60,867 bases of DNA from Pelagibacterales bacterium SAG-MED05 (lineage in GTDB: Bacteria; Pseudomonadota; Alphaproteobacteria; Pelagibacterales; Pelagibacteraceae). The stretch lies in NCBI GenBank assembly GCA_014654415.1, contig JACWDC010000008.1, positions 1-60,867 of the forward strand, in the 5' to 3' direction. Positions 26,192 to 34,791 of the stretch are shown in pieces (the stretch's first letter is position 1; each line of letters opens with the position of its first letter). A program made the position numbers and the translations under genes. Below the pieces are notes generated by a model. That model did no database searches, was not told the DNA's origin, and was given only the letters and a program-made list of their open reading frames with translations.

Positions 26192-27014
26192 AACACTCTA
26201 AAGTATTTTTTAATAAACAAGCTATAGTCATTGGCCCTACTCCTCCCGGAACTGGTGTGATCGCCTTCACTTTATTTTTAACTTCTTCAAAGCTAACATC
26301 GCCAACAATTTTATCTCCATGTTTGTTTATGCCAACATCAATAATGATGGAACCATCTTTTACCCAATCCTTTTTTACTAAATTTGCTACTCCAACTGCA
26401 GCAATTAAAATATCTGCCTTTGAACATTCCTCTTTTAAATTTTTTGTTTTTGAATGAGTAATTACAACTGTACAATTTTCTTTCAATAAAAGTTGTGCCA
26501 TTGGCTTACCATTTAAATTGGATCTACCAATAATTACAGCATGTTTACCTGATAAATTTTTTTCAATTTTTTTTAACAATAATAAACATCCCAAAGGTGT
26601 ACATGGAACAATTGCATGATATCCTGAGGCTAAATTTCCTACATTAACTGGGTGAAATCCATCTACATCTTTTGATGGATCAATTGAATGAATAATTTTC
26701 TCTTTGCTAATTTGATCCGGTAGAGGAAGTTGCACCAAGATTCCTGATACATCTTTATCGTTATTTAATTCTTCTATTTTTTTTAAAACCTCTTCCTCCG
26801 TTACATCTTTTGAATATTTAATCACATTTGAATTAATTCCAACTTCTTTTGAATTTTTTTCTTTATTTCTGACGTATATTTGGCTTGGGGCAAAATCACC
26901 AATCAAAATCACTGTTAGTCCTGGAATTTTATTAGTTTTATTTTTAATAGATATAATTTCTTTTTTAATTTCTTCTCTTAAAACTGCTGATTCTTTTTTT
27001 CCATCAATAATCAT
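26172..27014 (-). CDS. folD: Bifunctional methylenetetrahydrofolate dehydrogenase/cyclohydrolase
   Basis: 280 aa. Interconverts methylene-, methenyl- and formyl-THF, central to one-carbon oxidation in SAR11. Motifs: YVRNKEKNSKEVGI (catalytic Lys), GILVQLPLPDQI, IDPSKDVDGFHPVN, GRSNLNGKPMAQLL and PVPGGVGPMTIACLL. Two bp after yggT. Confidence 0.97.
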   Translation of the reverse strand: MIIDGKKESAVLREEIKKEIISIKNKTNKIPGLTVILIGDFAPSQIYVRNKEKNSKEVGINSNVIKYSKDVTEEEVLKKIEELNNDKDVSGILVQLPLPDQISKEKIIHSIDPSKDVDGFHPVNVGNLASGYHAIVPCTPLGCLLLLKKIEKNLSGKHAVIIGRSNLNGKPMAQLLLKENCTVVITHSKTKNLKEECSKADILIAAVGVANLVKKDWVKDGSIIIDVGINKHGDKIVGDVSFEEVKNKVKAITPVPGGVGPMTIACLLKNTLECFKARLT

Positions 27015-27016
27015 AA

Positions 27017-27307
27017 TTAAAATAACGAAGGTGCAAACATTTCAAACACTAAGTTTCTTAGAAACATTAGTCCTAAAATAAGTATAATTGGAGAGATGTC
27101 TATCGAACCCAGGTTAGGAAGATATCTTCTAATAAAATTTAAAGGAGGATCCGTTAACTTATGCGAAACATCCAAAACAGAATAAACAAATCGATTACTT
27201 GTATTTACAACATTAAATGCAACTAACCAGCTCATTATCACATTTATAATTAATATCCAGATATAAAGGTTTATAATATTATCAAATAATATAAAAATTG
27301 ATTTCAT
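27017..27307 (-). CDS. YggT family membrane protein
   Basis: 96 aa with two hydrophobic segments (~5-30, ~68-90) around the conserved DPPLNFIRRYLPNLGSIDISPI motif, typical of YggT/CCB3 proteins, involved in membrane-protein assembly or osmotic response. Overlaps the mscS stop by 1 bp (TAATG). Confidence 0.88.
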   Translation of the reverse strand: MKSIFILFDNIINLYIWILIINVIMSWLVAFNVVNTSNRFVYSVLDVSHKLTDPPLNFIRRYLPNLGSIDISPIILILGLMFLRNLVFEMFAPSLF

Positions 27308-28398
27308 TATTTCTTCTCCACATAAATAGATGTACTTGGGAAAGCAAATGAAGCGCCGTTGCTCTCTACAATTTCTTTTATTTTAACAGCTAATCTTTCT
27401 TTAACTTTAAGCCACTCTCCCCAATCATCCGTTACTGTAAAACACCTTACATACATATCTATTGAACTATCAGAAAATTTATCTATTCGAATAGCGTGTT
27501 CTGTATCTTCTCCAATTTTAAAATCTTTACTTGTAGTGATAAATTTTTCTATTTGATCTCTTATGTTTTTCAATTGATCAACTGTGGAGCTATACTGCAA
27601 AGTTATAACCCAACTAATCCTCCAATTTGTTGTCTCAGTAATGTTAACTACTGCATTCTCTGCAAATGATGCATTGGGGATGGTCGCAATTGATTTATCA
27701 AATTTTCTTATTACTGTTGATCTAAATCCTATTCTTTCAACAACTCCTTCGATAATTCCTTCTACATATACCCAGTCTCCAATTTTAAATCTTTTTTCTA
27801 CTAAAACCAAAATACCTGAAATTAAATTTTTAAATAAATCTTGCGCTCCTAAAGCAACAGCGACACCAAATAAACCAAGACCTGCAATTATAGGGGCAAT
27901 TTTTATTCCCCAAATATCTAGCGTGGCAGCAAAACCAAAAAAAATAATTAAAATTTTATTTGCTTTAATAACCCAGTTAAGCAGATCTTTAGATAATAGC
28001 TCTTCTACTCTTTTAATTAAAAAAGTTATAGGCTCAACAATTTGATGGATTAACCAGAATATCAAGATAGTAATTAGAGAACGATTTATATTATCTACAA
28101 AGACAGACATTTTCCCATCGAAATCCATATAGGATGTCGCCATAAATATACCGAGTACTATTGGGATAAATTTTATTGGGCCTGCCGATGCTTCCACTAA
28201 AGCATCATCAAATTTATTGGAAGTCTTAGCAACATAATTTTTTAATCTTTGAAGAATAAATTTTGCAATTAAACCACGTAAAAGTAAAAAAAATAAGAAT
28301 ATTGCAATTGCCAATGCAATTTGAGTAAAATTCACTCCAGCAATACCTTGTTGCCAAATTTCTAAAAATAAATCTTTAAAGTTTTCTAATATATTCAT
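27307..28398 (-). CDS. MscS-family mechanosensitive channel
   Basis: 363 aa. Four N-terminal hydrophobic segments, then the pore helix region IIAGLGLFGVAVALGAQDLF and the beta domain with KRFKIGDWVYVEGIIEGVVE and TVIRKFDKSIATIPN. Gates on membrane tension during hypo-osmotic shock. Longer at the N-terminus than E. coli MscS (286 aa). Confidence 0.92.
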   Translation of the reverse strand: MNILENFKDLFLEIWQQGIAGVNFTQIALAIAIFLFFLLLRGLIAKFILQRLKNYVAKTSNKFDDALVEASAGPIKFIPIVLGIFMATSYMDFDGKMSVFVDNINRSLITILIFWLIHQIVEPITFLIKRVEELLSKDLLNWVIKANKILIIFFGFAATLDIWGIKIAPIIAGLGLFGVAVALGAQDLFKNLISGILVLVEKRFKIGDWVYVEGIIEGVVERIGFRSTVIRKFDKSIATIPNASFAENAVVNITETTNWRISWVITLQYSSTVDQLKNIRDQIEKFITTSKDFKIGEDTEHAIRIDKFSDSSIDMYVRCFTVTDDWGEWLKVKERLAVKIKEIVESNGASFAFPSTSIYVEKK

Positions 28399-28409
28399 TT
28401 TTTAAATTC

Positions 28410-29102
28410 CTATAACTTAAATATCTCTTCTCCAGGATTAAAAACTTCTACTTTTTTCCATCCATCAGATTTAAATAAACTAGCTATCTTGTCGCTTATA
28501 CACATAACTTTGGACCCTGTCATTAATGGATAAAGAGAATGATTTCTTGTTATTTCTATAAAGCTCTCTCCACTACGCAGGGAATAAACGAATATTATGT
28601 CAGGAGAATGATTGGCAATTATTTTTTTATTTTGATCATTTAAATCAGTAATTTTTTCAGATGTATAATTAATAATCTTGCTGATTTTTAAGCCTTCTTT
28701 TTTAAGCTCTAAATCTAGATCGTAGGCTAAGTTATCTCCGCAAAAATAGGCTATCTTAGATTTTTCATTAATTTGATTAGAATTGATAATTAAATTTTTT
28801 AATGCGTTTACTGTGCCACCAGCTGAAAGAGTATTGTGATAACCTGATTGTCTTGCTATTTTTTCTGTAATAGAACCAACGCAAAAACATAATTTACTTT
28901 TTACTTCACTTACAACTTGCAGATTCCTAATTGCATTTGCGCTAGTAAAAATAAGAGCATCATATTGATTTATATCTACTGGCTCTAGTTTAACGGCTGA
29001 TATCTTTAAAGTTGGGATATGGATTATTTTGTGACCCAAAGAAAAAAGTTTTCCCATTAAGTCCTCCGAGTCAATTAATGGCCTTGTTATTAAAATATTC
29101 AT
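28410..29102 (-). CDS. hemD: Uroporphyrinogen-III synthase
   Basis: 230 aa. Closes and isomerises hydroxymethylbilane. The family is poorly conserved; support comes from NILITRPLIDSEDL at the N-terminus, DALIFTSANAIRNL, YFCGDNLAYDL, and the ATGA overlap with hemC. Confidence 0.88.
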   Translation of the reverse strand: MNILITRPLIDSEDLMGKLFSLGHKIIHIPTLKISAVKLEPVDINQYDALIFTSANAIRNLQVVSEVKSKLCFCVGSITEKIARQSGYHNTLSAGGTVNALKNLIINSNQINEKSKIAYFCGDNLAYDLDLELKKEGLKISKIINYTSEKITDLNDQNKKIIANHSPDIIFVYSLRSGESFIEITRNHSLYPLMTGSKVMCISDKIASLFKSDGWKKVEVFNPGEEIFKL

Positions 29103-30019
29103 CTTCTTTTAAATTTCTTACCAGCTAAGTTTAACAATTTTTCACCAACAGCTTTACCGATATTAACAGCATCTACGTCACGACCAGTAAACCTATAATC
29201 AAAACTTTCATCACCTTCATCTGAAAATAGCTGTGCTTTTAGTATAAGATTATTATTGGTAATTTCTGCTAAACCACCAACCGCTGTTTCGCAATCACCA
29301 CCTATTGTTTCAAGCATTTTTCTCTCTGCTATGGCACAAAGATTAGTTTCTGTGTCATTAATTTTTTTTAATAAATCTTTAATTTTTCTGTCATCTTTTC
29401 TGCATTGAGCAGCAATAATACCTTGTCCAACTGCGGGGATAATTTCATTTGTATCAAAGACTAAACCAATTTTACTTTCTAAGTTTAAACTTTTTACTCC
29501 TGCAGCAGCTAAAACAATTGCATCAAATTTTTGATTTTTAAGTTTTTGAATCCTGGTGTCAATATTTCCTCTGATATTTAATACTGAAATATTTTTATTA
29601 ATTTTTTTTAATTGAAGTTCTCTTCTTCTTGAACTTGATCCAATTTTTGCTCCATCAACCAGTTCTTTAAAATTTCTAATTCTATTGCAAATAAGGACAT
29701 CAGATGGATCATTTCTTTCTATGTATGCCCCAATAATTAATCTTTCGTTTTGTTCGGTTTCCATGTCTTTTAAAGAGTGAACAGCAATATCAATATTATT
29801 TTCTAATAAGTTTTCTTCGATCTCTTTACAAAATAAGTTTTTTCCACCTATCTCTGACAATTTTACATCTGAATGTATATCACCAGAAGTTTTAATAGTT
29901 TTTATAACAAAATCAGCATCATTAAGATCTTTTGATTTTTCTAAAATGATATTCTTAACTTTTTCTACGTAAGCTAAGGATAATTTGCTCCCTCTGGCAC
30001 CGATTGTAATTTTTTTCAT
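29099..30019 (-). CDS. hemC: Porphobilinogen deaminase
   Basis: 306 aa. Builds hydroxymethylbilane from four porphobilinogens. IGARGSKLSLAYVEKV, HSLKDMETE, SSSRRRELQL, NIRGNIDTRIQKL and the dipyrromethane Cys in GGDCETAVGG are all visible. Divergent from tsaD across a 60-bp gap. Confidence 0.96.
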   Translation of the reverse strand: MKKITIGARGSKLSLAYVEKVKNIILEKSKDLNDADFVIKTIKTSGDIHSDVKLSEIGGKNLFCKEIEENLLENNIDIAVHSLKDMETEQNERLIIGAYIERNDPSDVLICNRIRNFKELVDGAKIGSSSRRRELQLKKINKNISVLNIRGNIDTRIQKLKNQKFDAIVLAAAGVKSLNLESKIGLVFDTNEIIPAVGQGIIAAQCRKDDRKIKDLLKKINDTETNLCAIAERKMLETIGGDCETAVGGLAEITNNNLILKAQLFSDEGDESFDYRFTGRDVDAVNIGKAVGEKLLNLAGKKFKRR

Positions 30020-30079
30020 TATTAGTTTATATATTTGATGAATGTATTTTATACTATTTTAAATTTTAACGTATAAATA

Positions 30080-31156
30080 ATGAATAAAAAAATTACTTTT
30101 TTAGGAATTGAAACAAGTTGTGATGAAACAGCCGCCGCAGTAATTAGAGAAAATGAAAAAGGCACCGCAGACATATTATCAAATGTGGTGTCTAGTCAAA
30201 TAGAGGAACATAAAGAATTTGGTGGAGTTGTTCCTGAATTGGCTGCAAGAGCTCATCTAGAAAATATAGAATTCATTATTGATAAGGCTTTAAAAGATAG
30301 CAAGATTTCCTTAAAAGAAATTGATGGAGTTGCAGCAACTGCTGGGCCAGGGTTAATTGTTTGTCTTACAGTTGGACTCAATATTGGAAAATCAATAGCA
30401 GCATTTTCTAACAAACCATTTGTCGGTGTAAATCATTTAGAAGGTCATGCGCTCAGTCCTGGGTTAGAAAATAAAATTAAGTTTCCTTATTTACTTCTTC
30501 TAATATCAGGCGGTCATACACAATATCTAATTGTTAGAGATGTAAATCATTATGAACAATTAGGCACAACAATAGATGACGCGCTTGGAGAAGCTTTTGA
30601 TAAAACAGCAAAGATGTTAGATTTAGGATATCCAGGTGGGCCTGCTGTAGAAAAATTTTCTAAGTTAGGTGAAAAAGATTATTTTAAATTGCCTGAGCCG
30701 ATAATTAATAAAGCTGGATGTAATCTATCTTTTGCTGGCTTAAAAACAGCAGTCTTAAGAGAGTCCAAAAAAATAAATAATGATGAAAAATTAAAATATA
30801 ATCTAGCCGCATCTTTTCAAAATACGATTAATAAAATTTTATATAAAAAAACCAAAATAGCAATTCAAGAATTTAAAAACAAAACTAAAGAAAAAAAAGT
30901 GCAATTGATTGTGGCTGGAGGTGTAGCGGCAAACAAGTCAATTAGAGAAAATTTAACAGCACTATCAAAAGAGATAAATTGTAAAACTATTTATCCTGAT
31001 TTAAAATTCTGCGGTGATAACGCAGCGATGATAGCTTGGGCAGGAATAAAAAGGTTTAAAAAAAATTTAATTGATAATATTGATATTTCAGCAAAATCTA
31101 GATGGCCGCTTGATAGTAATGCTCCATACATGAAAGGCCCTGGTTTAAAACTTTAA
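30080..31156 (+). CDS. tsaD: tRNA N6-adenosine threonylcarbamoyltransferase TsaD
   Basis: 358 aa. Attaches threonylcarbamoyl to A37 of ANN-decoding tRNAs. GIETSCDETAAAV, metal ligands in VNHLEGHALSP, LLLISGGHTQ, GEAFDKTAKML, VAGGVAANKSIR and CGDNAAMIAWAG match the family. Overlaps the EVE gene by 1 bp. Confidence 0.97.
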   Translation: MNKKITFLGIETSCDETAAAVIRENEKGTADILSNVVSSQIEEHKEFGGVVPELAARAHLENIEFIIDKALKDSKISLKEIDGVAATAGPGLIVCLTVGLNIGKSIAAFSNKPFVGVNHLEGHALSPGLENKIKFPYLLLLISGGHTQYLIVRDVNHYEQLGTTIDDALGEAFDKTAKMLDLGYPGGPAVEKFSKLGEKDYFKLPEPIINKAGCNLSFAGLKTAVLRESKKINNDEKLKYNLAASFQNTINKILYKKTKIAIQEFKNKTKEKKVQLIVAGGVAANKSIRENLTALSKEINCKTIYPDLKFCGDNAAMIAWAGIKRFKKNLIDNIDISAKSRWPLDSNAPYMKGPGLKL

Positions 31157-31578
31157 TGCAGTGCTGGTTAATGAAATCTGAGCCTGATGTCTGGTCAATA
31201 TCACAACAAAAAAAAGCAGGTTCAAAAGGAACTACGTGGGATGGGGTTAGAAATTATCAAGCTAGAAATAATTTAAAGAAAATGAAAGTAGGAGATCTTT
31301 GTTTTTTTTATCATTCAAACATTGGTAAAGAAATTGTTGGTGTTGTTAAGGTAATAAAAAAAGCTTTTCCTGATAAAACTGACAAAAAAAAGAGGTTTGT
31401 AGCTGTTCAGGTTAGGTTTGTGGAAGAATTTAATTCACCAATTTCCTTAGAAAAAATTAAAAAAACCAAGACTATTTCCCATCTACCTCTTATTAAGCAA
31501 AGTAGACTGTCAGTCATGCCTATAGACTATAAAAGCTGGAAAATTTTATATAAGATGGGTAAGATCAAAGAAATTTAA
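31156..31578 (+). CDS. EVE domain protein
   Basis: 140 aa. [28 protein letters not shown] and [11 protein letters not shown] are the EVE (thymocyte nuclear protein 1-like) signature. EVE domains are related to PUA/YTH folds and bind modified bases. Small stand-alone copies like this are common in proteobacteria and their role is unsettled. Confidence 0.92.
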   Translation: MQCWLMKSEPDVWSISQQKKAGSKGTTWDGVRNYQARNNLKKMKVGDLCFFYHSNIGKEIVGVVKVIKKAFPDKTDKKKRFVAVQVRFVEEFNSPISLEKIKKTKTISHLPLIKQSRLSVMPIDYKSWKILYKMGKIKEI

Positions 31579-31591
31579 TCAGGGGAATTCC

Positions 31592-33754
31592 GTGGCTAAG
31601 AAGAAGAAAAAGAGAAGAGTAAAAAAATCTAGAAAAAAAACTAGAAGAGTAAAAAAATCTAGAAAAAAAACTAGAAGAGTAAAAAAATCTAGAAAAAAAA
31701 CTAGAAGAGTAAAAAAATCTAGAAAAAAAACTAGAAGAGTAAAAAAATCTAGAAAAAGAAAAGTTTCAAAAAAACGACAAACTTTTAAAGCACCATATCA
31801 ATCCAAAGATAGTGAAGGTAATACCTTAATTAAAGTCTCTGATAGTTGGGCTCACCACGCATACGTTAATGAGTCTAAGTATAAAAAAAAATATAAGCTT
31901 TCTATTAAAGAAAATGAAAAATTCTGGGGCAAAGAGGGAAAAAGAATTTCCTGGATAAAAAAATATACTAAAATTAAAGACGTTAAATATAGTAAAGAGG
32001 AAGTTAAAATTAAATGGTACTATGATGGCACATTAAATGCTTCTGCAAATTGCATTGATCGTCATTTAAAGAAAAACCCAAAAAAAACAGCTATCATTTG
32101 GGTAGGTGATGATCCTTCTGACTCGAAAAAGATTTCATATAAGGAATTACACCAAAATGTTTGTAAAGCTGCAAATGGATTAAAAAGTATTGGCGTTCAA
32201 AAAGGTGACAGAGTGACAATTTATCTTACAATGATACCTGAGTTAGCTTATGTGATGTTGGCTTGTGCAAGAATTGGAGCTGTACATTCAATTATATTTG
32301 GTGGTTTTTCTCCTGACTCAATAGCAACAAGAATAAATGATTGTGAATCTGATTATTTAATAACTGCAGATGAAGGTGTTAGAGGGGGTAAAATTGTTCC
32401 ACTAAAAAAGATAGCTGATGATGCTTTATCACAATGTCCAGACGTTAAAAAATGTGTGGTAATTCAGAGAACAGGTAATCAAGTAGACTGGAATAATGAA
32501 AGAGATATTTCTTATAAAGAAATGATTTCTTCTGCATCAAATAAATGTGATCCTGAAGAGATGAGCGCTGAAGATCCATTGTTTATACTTTATACTTCTG
32601 GCTCTACTGGAAAACCTAAAGGAGTTCTACATACAACAGGTGGTTATATGGTTTATGCATCAATGACTCATCAATATATTTTTGATTATAAAAGTAATGA
32701 TGTTTATTGGTGTACTGCGGACATTGGTTGGGTAACAGGGCACAGTTATATTATTTATGGTCCTCTAGCTAATGGAGCAACTACTATTATGTTTGAAGGA
32801 ATTCCAAATTACCCTGATAGTTCGCGTTGGTGGCAGATCGTAGATAAATATAAGGTTAACATTTTTTATACAGCTCCAACCGCAATTAGAGCTTTGATGA
32901 GAGAAGGAGACAAACCAGTTAAAAAAACAAGCAGGAAGTCATTAAAATTATTAGGTACTGTGGGAGAGCCCATCAATCCAGAGGCTTGGATGTGGTATTA
33001 CAAAACAGTTGGGGATTCTAGATGTCCAATAGTTGATACTTGGTGGCAAACTGAAACGGGAGGAATATTAATTTCTCCTCAACCCGGAGCTATAGATTTA
33101 AAACCTGGTTCAGCAACTAAACCATTTTATGGGATTAAGCCTGTAATAGTGGACAAAGATGGTAAAGTTATAAAAGGTGAGGGAAAAGGAAGATTGTGTA
33201 TGGCCCAATCTTGGCCTGGTCAAATGCGAACAGTATATGGTGACCATCAAAGATTTATTGATACTTATTTTTCTCAAGTTGACGGAAAATATTTTACAGG
33301 AGATGGATGTAGAAGAGATAAAGATGGATATTACTGGATTACAGGAAGAGTAGATGATGTAATTATTGTATCAGGTCATAATCTTGGAACAGCAGAAATT
33401 GAAAGTGCTTTTGTTGCGCATCCAAAAGTTGCTGAAGCGGCTGTAGTTGGTTTTCCACATAGTATTAAAGGAAATGGTTTATATTGTTATGTTACTCTAA
33501 ACGTAGGTGAACAAGCCACGGGTGACTTAGAAAGAGATCTTAAGCTCTGGGTAAGAAAACAAATCGGACCAATAGCAACACCGGATGTAGTTCAATTTGC
33601 TCCTGGTTTGCCTAAGACACGATCTGGAAAAATTATGAGAAGAATTTTAAGAAAGATTGCAGCTAACGACCCTGATAATTTAGGAGATACGACTACATTA
33701 GCTGATCCAAGTGTTGTCGAGTCTTTAGTCCAGAATAGACAAAATAAAGGTTAA
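31592..33754 (+). CDS. acsA: Acetyl-CoA synthetase with Lys/Arg repeat tail
   Basis: 720 aa AMP-forming acetate-CoA ligase. Start GTG 31592 with AGGGG 6 nt upstream. Residues ~1-62 are an extreme basic tail built of 10-residue repeats ([10 protein letters not shown]). The Acs fold follows: [31 protein letters not shown] (ATP), [24 protein letters not shown] and the catalytic Lys in [13 protein letters not shown]. Normal Acs is ~650 aa. No ATG, GTG or TTG start is apparent between tail and Acs fold, so the tail is probably translated. Near an acetate-type symporter. Confidence 0.95.
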   Translation: MAKKKKKRRVKKSRKKTRRVKKSRKKTRRVKKSRKKTRRVKKSRKKTRRVKKSRKRKVSKKRQTFKAPYQSKDSEGNTLIKVSDSWAHHAYVNESKYKKKYKLSIKENEKFWGKEGKRISWIKKYTKIKDVKYSKEEVKIKWYYDGTLNASANCIDRHLKKNPKKTAIIWVGDDPSDSKKISYKELHQNVCKAANGLKSIGVQKGDRVTIYLTMIPELAYVMLACARIGAVHSIIFGGFSPDSIATRINDCESDYLITADEGVRGGKIVPLKKIADDALSQCPDVKKCVVIQRTGNQVDWNNERDISYKEMISSASNKCDPEEMSAEDPLFILYTSGSTGKPKGVLHTTGGYMVYASMTHQYIFDYKSNDVYWCTADIGWVTGHSYIIYGPLANGATTIMFEGIPNYPDSSRWWQIVDKYKVNIFYTAPTAIRALMREGDKPVKKTSRKSLKLLGTVGEPINPEAWMWYYKTVGDSRCPIVDTWWQTETGGILISPQPGAIDLKPGSATKPFYGIKPVIVDKDGKVIKGEGKGRLCMAQSWPGQMRTVYGDHQRFIDTYFSQVDGKYFTGDGCRRDKDGYYWITGRVDDVIIVSGHNLGTAEIESAFVAHPKVAEAAVVGFPHSIKGNGLYCYVTLNVGEQATGDLERDLKLWVRKQIGPIATPDVVQFAPGLPKTRSGKIMRRILRKIAANDPDNLGDTTTLADPSVVESLVQNRQNKG
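31621..31756 (+). repeat. In-frame 30-bp tandem repeat at the acsA 5' end
   Basis: Four identical 30-bp units at 31621-31650, 31651-31680, 31681-31710 and 31711-31740, with a partial fifth to 31756. Each encodes ten residues rich in Lys and Arg. Copy changes keep frame. No spacers, so not a CRISPR. Confidence 0.95.
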
Positions 33755-34383
33755 CTATTAAATTTAAGATTTTTGATTAAATCTTGAAATTCATTTTCTA
33801 CAAGATTCCATTTAAGTTTAATTGAATTTAAAACTATTTCTTTATCTAGAACTTTCAATTCATCTGCAATGGGGGACCAATTGTAAAGAGCCAATCCACT
33901 TTCTTGAAATGGACTTTCCTCATGAAATTTTTTCCAATCTACAACTTTTACTTTTGAAATAAATTCTCTTTTTGCTTTTTCATGAATTTTTTTATCTAAT
34001 CCATTTTTGAGTTCGTTATTAATTATATTGATAAATATTTTTTCAGCATCAATTTGCTTTAGATTTTTCTTATCAATTAAATAAGAAAATACATAAAGTG
34101 TTAGATCTGATATTGCGGCAACATATATATTCCATTTTGCAATATTTATTGACTCTACAAACTTTTCATCCTGAAGCATAAGTGCGTATCTTGTTCCAAT
34201 CCTGGTTTTTAAATAACCATAAAGAGTGGTTTGTGTTACATGAGCAGATCTTTCTTGAACAAAGTTTTGTAAATCCTCCTCTGAATTAATTGATCTAAAT
34301 TTATTGGTAAATTTTTTCACAGGAAAAAGATATTCTCCCATGGCTTTTAAGGTATTTACTATATTTTCTAAATTCAATTTCAC
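33751..34383 (-). CDS. Conserved hypothetical protein, 210 aa
   Basis: I recognise only a general resemblance to an uncharacterised alphaproteobacterial family: [29 protein letters not shown] followed by [19 protein letters not shown]. Mostly helical and soluble, no signal peptide. Starts at GTG 34383. Convergent with acsA (4-bp overlap) and divergent from the symporter genes, so it interrupts the acetate module on the opposite strand. Function unknown. Confidence 0.7.
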   Translation of the reverse strand: MKLNLENIVNTLKAMGEYLFPVKKFTNKFRSINSEEDLQNFVQERSAHVTQTTLYGYLKTRIGTRYALMLQDEKFVESINIAKWNIYVAAISDLTLYVFSYLIDKKNLKQIDAEKIFINIINNELKNGLDKKIHEKAKREFISKVKVVDWKKFHEESPFQESGLALYNWSPIADELKVLDKEIVLNSIKLKWNLVENEFQDLIKNLKFNS

Positions 34384-34406
34384 GTTGTATTATAAAAACC
34401 CTTGTA

Positions 34407-34435
34407 TTTACTATCTTGTAGCATTTCATTATAGA
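34407..34435 (+). promoter_or_regulatory. Candidate promoter of the symporter operon
   Basis: TTTACT (34407-34412), 17-bp spacer, TATAGA (34430-34435). It would give a ~90-nt leader before the ATG at 34534, carrying a perfect palindrome. Confidence 0.45.
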
Positions 34436-34499
34436 TTTAGGAGGGCTTTTTTCGCTTTTAATTAGACTCCATATGAGTATGATCCTTTCATTAATTAAT

Positions 34500-34517
34500 A
34501 CTTTTTACGTAAAAAGT
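34500..34517. promoter_or_regulatory. Perfect 18-bp palindrome before the symporter start
   Basis: ACTTTTTACGTAAAAAGT is its own reverse complement and ends 16 bp before the ATG, just before the AGGGGG ribosome site (34523-34529). Candidate operator or translation-control element. Confidence 0.5.
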
Positions 34518-34533
34518 TACAAAAGGGGGAAAA

Positions 34534-34791
34534 ATGTCAAACAAAGACGCATATTGGGCGAAAACCAAAAACCATATGATCGTAACATTGGTTCTTTGGG
34601 CTTTCTTCTCATTAGTTATTTTCATGTTTGGTTCTGAACTAAACACGATGTCTTTTCTTGGGTACCCATTAGCATATTATATGACAGCACAAGGATCACT
34701 TCTTGCGTTTGTTGTAATGTTATTCTGGACTGCCAATAAACAGGAAAAGATTGACGAAGAACATGGTTACTCTGAAAGAGAGGAGGACTAA
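34534..34791 (+). CDS. Sodium:solute symporter small subunit (DUF4212)
   Basis: 85 aa with two membrane helices (~16-36, ~48-68) and a charged C-terminus. YWAKTKNHMIVTLVLWAFFS and PLAYYMTAQGSLLAFVV match DUF4212, the small partner of VC_2705-type symporters. Very strong ribosome site AGGGGG. Its stop directly precedes the large subunit start. Confidence 0.9.
   Translation: MSNKDAYWAKTKNHMIVTLVLWAFFSLVIFMFGSELNTMSFLGYPLAYYMTAQGSLLAFVVMLFWTANKQEKIDEEHGYSEREED

Noticed and set aside
27584-28045. 153-aa plus-strand ORF over mscS
   Set aside because: Antisense to a conserved MscS gene; no domain features.
31621-31756. CRISPR-like repeats (also at 1-148)
   Set aside because: Units are contiguous with no spacers, are multiples of three and lie in frame inside rpsP and acsA.
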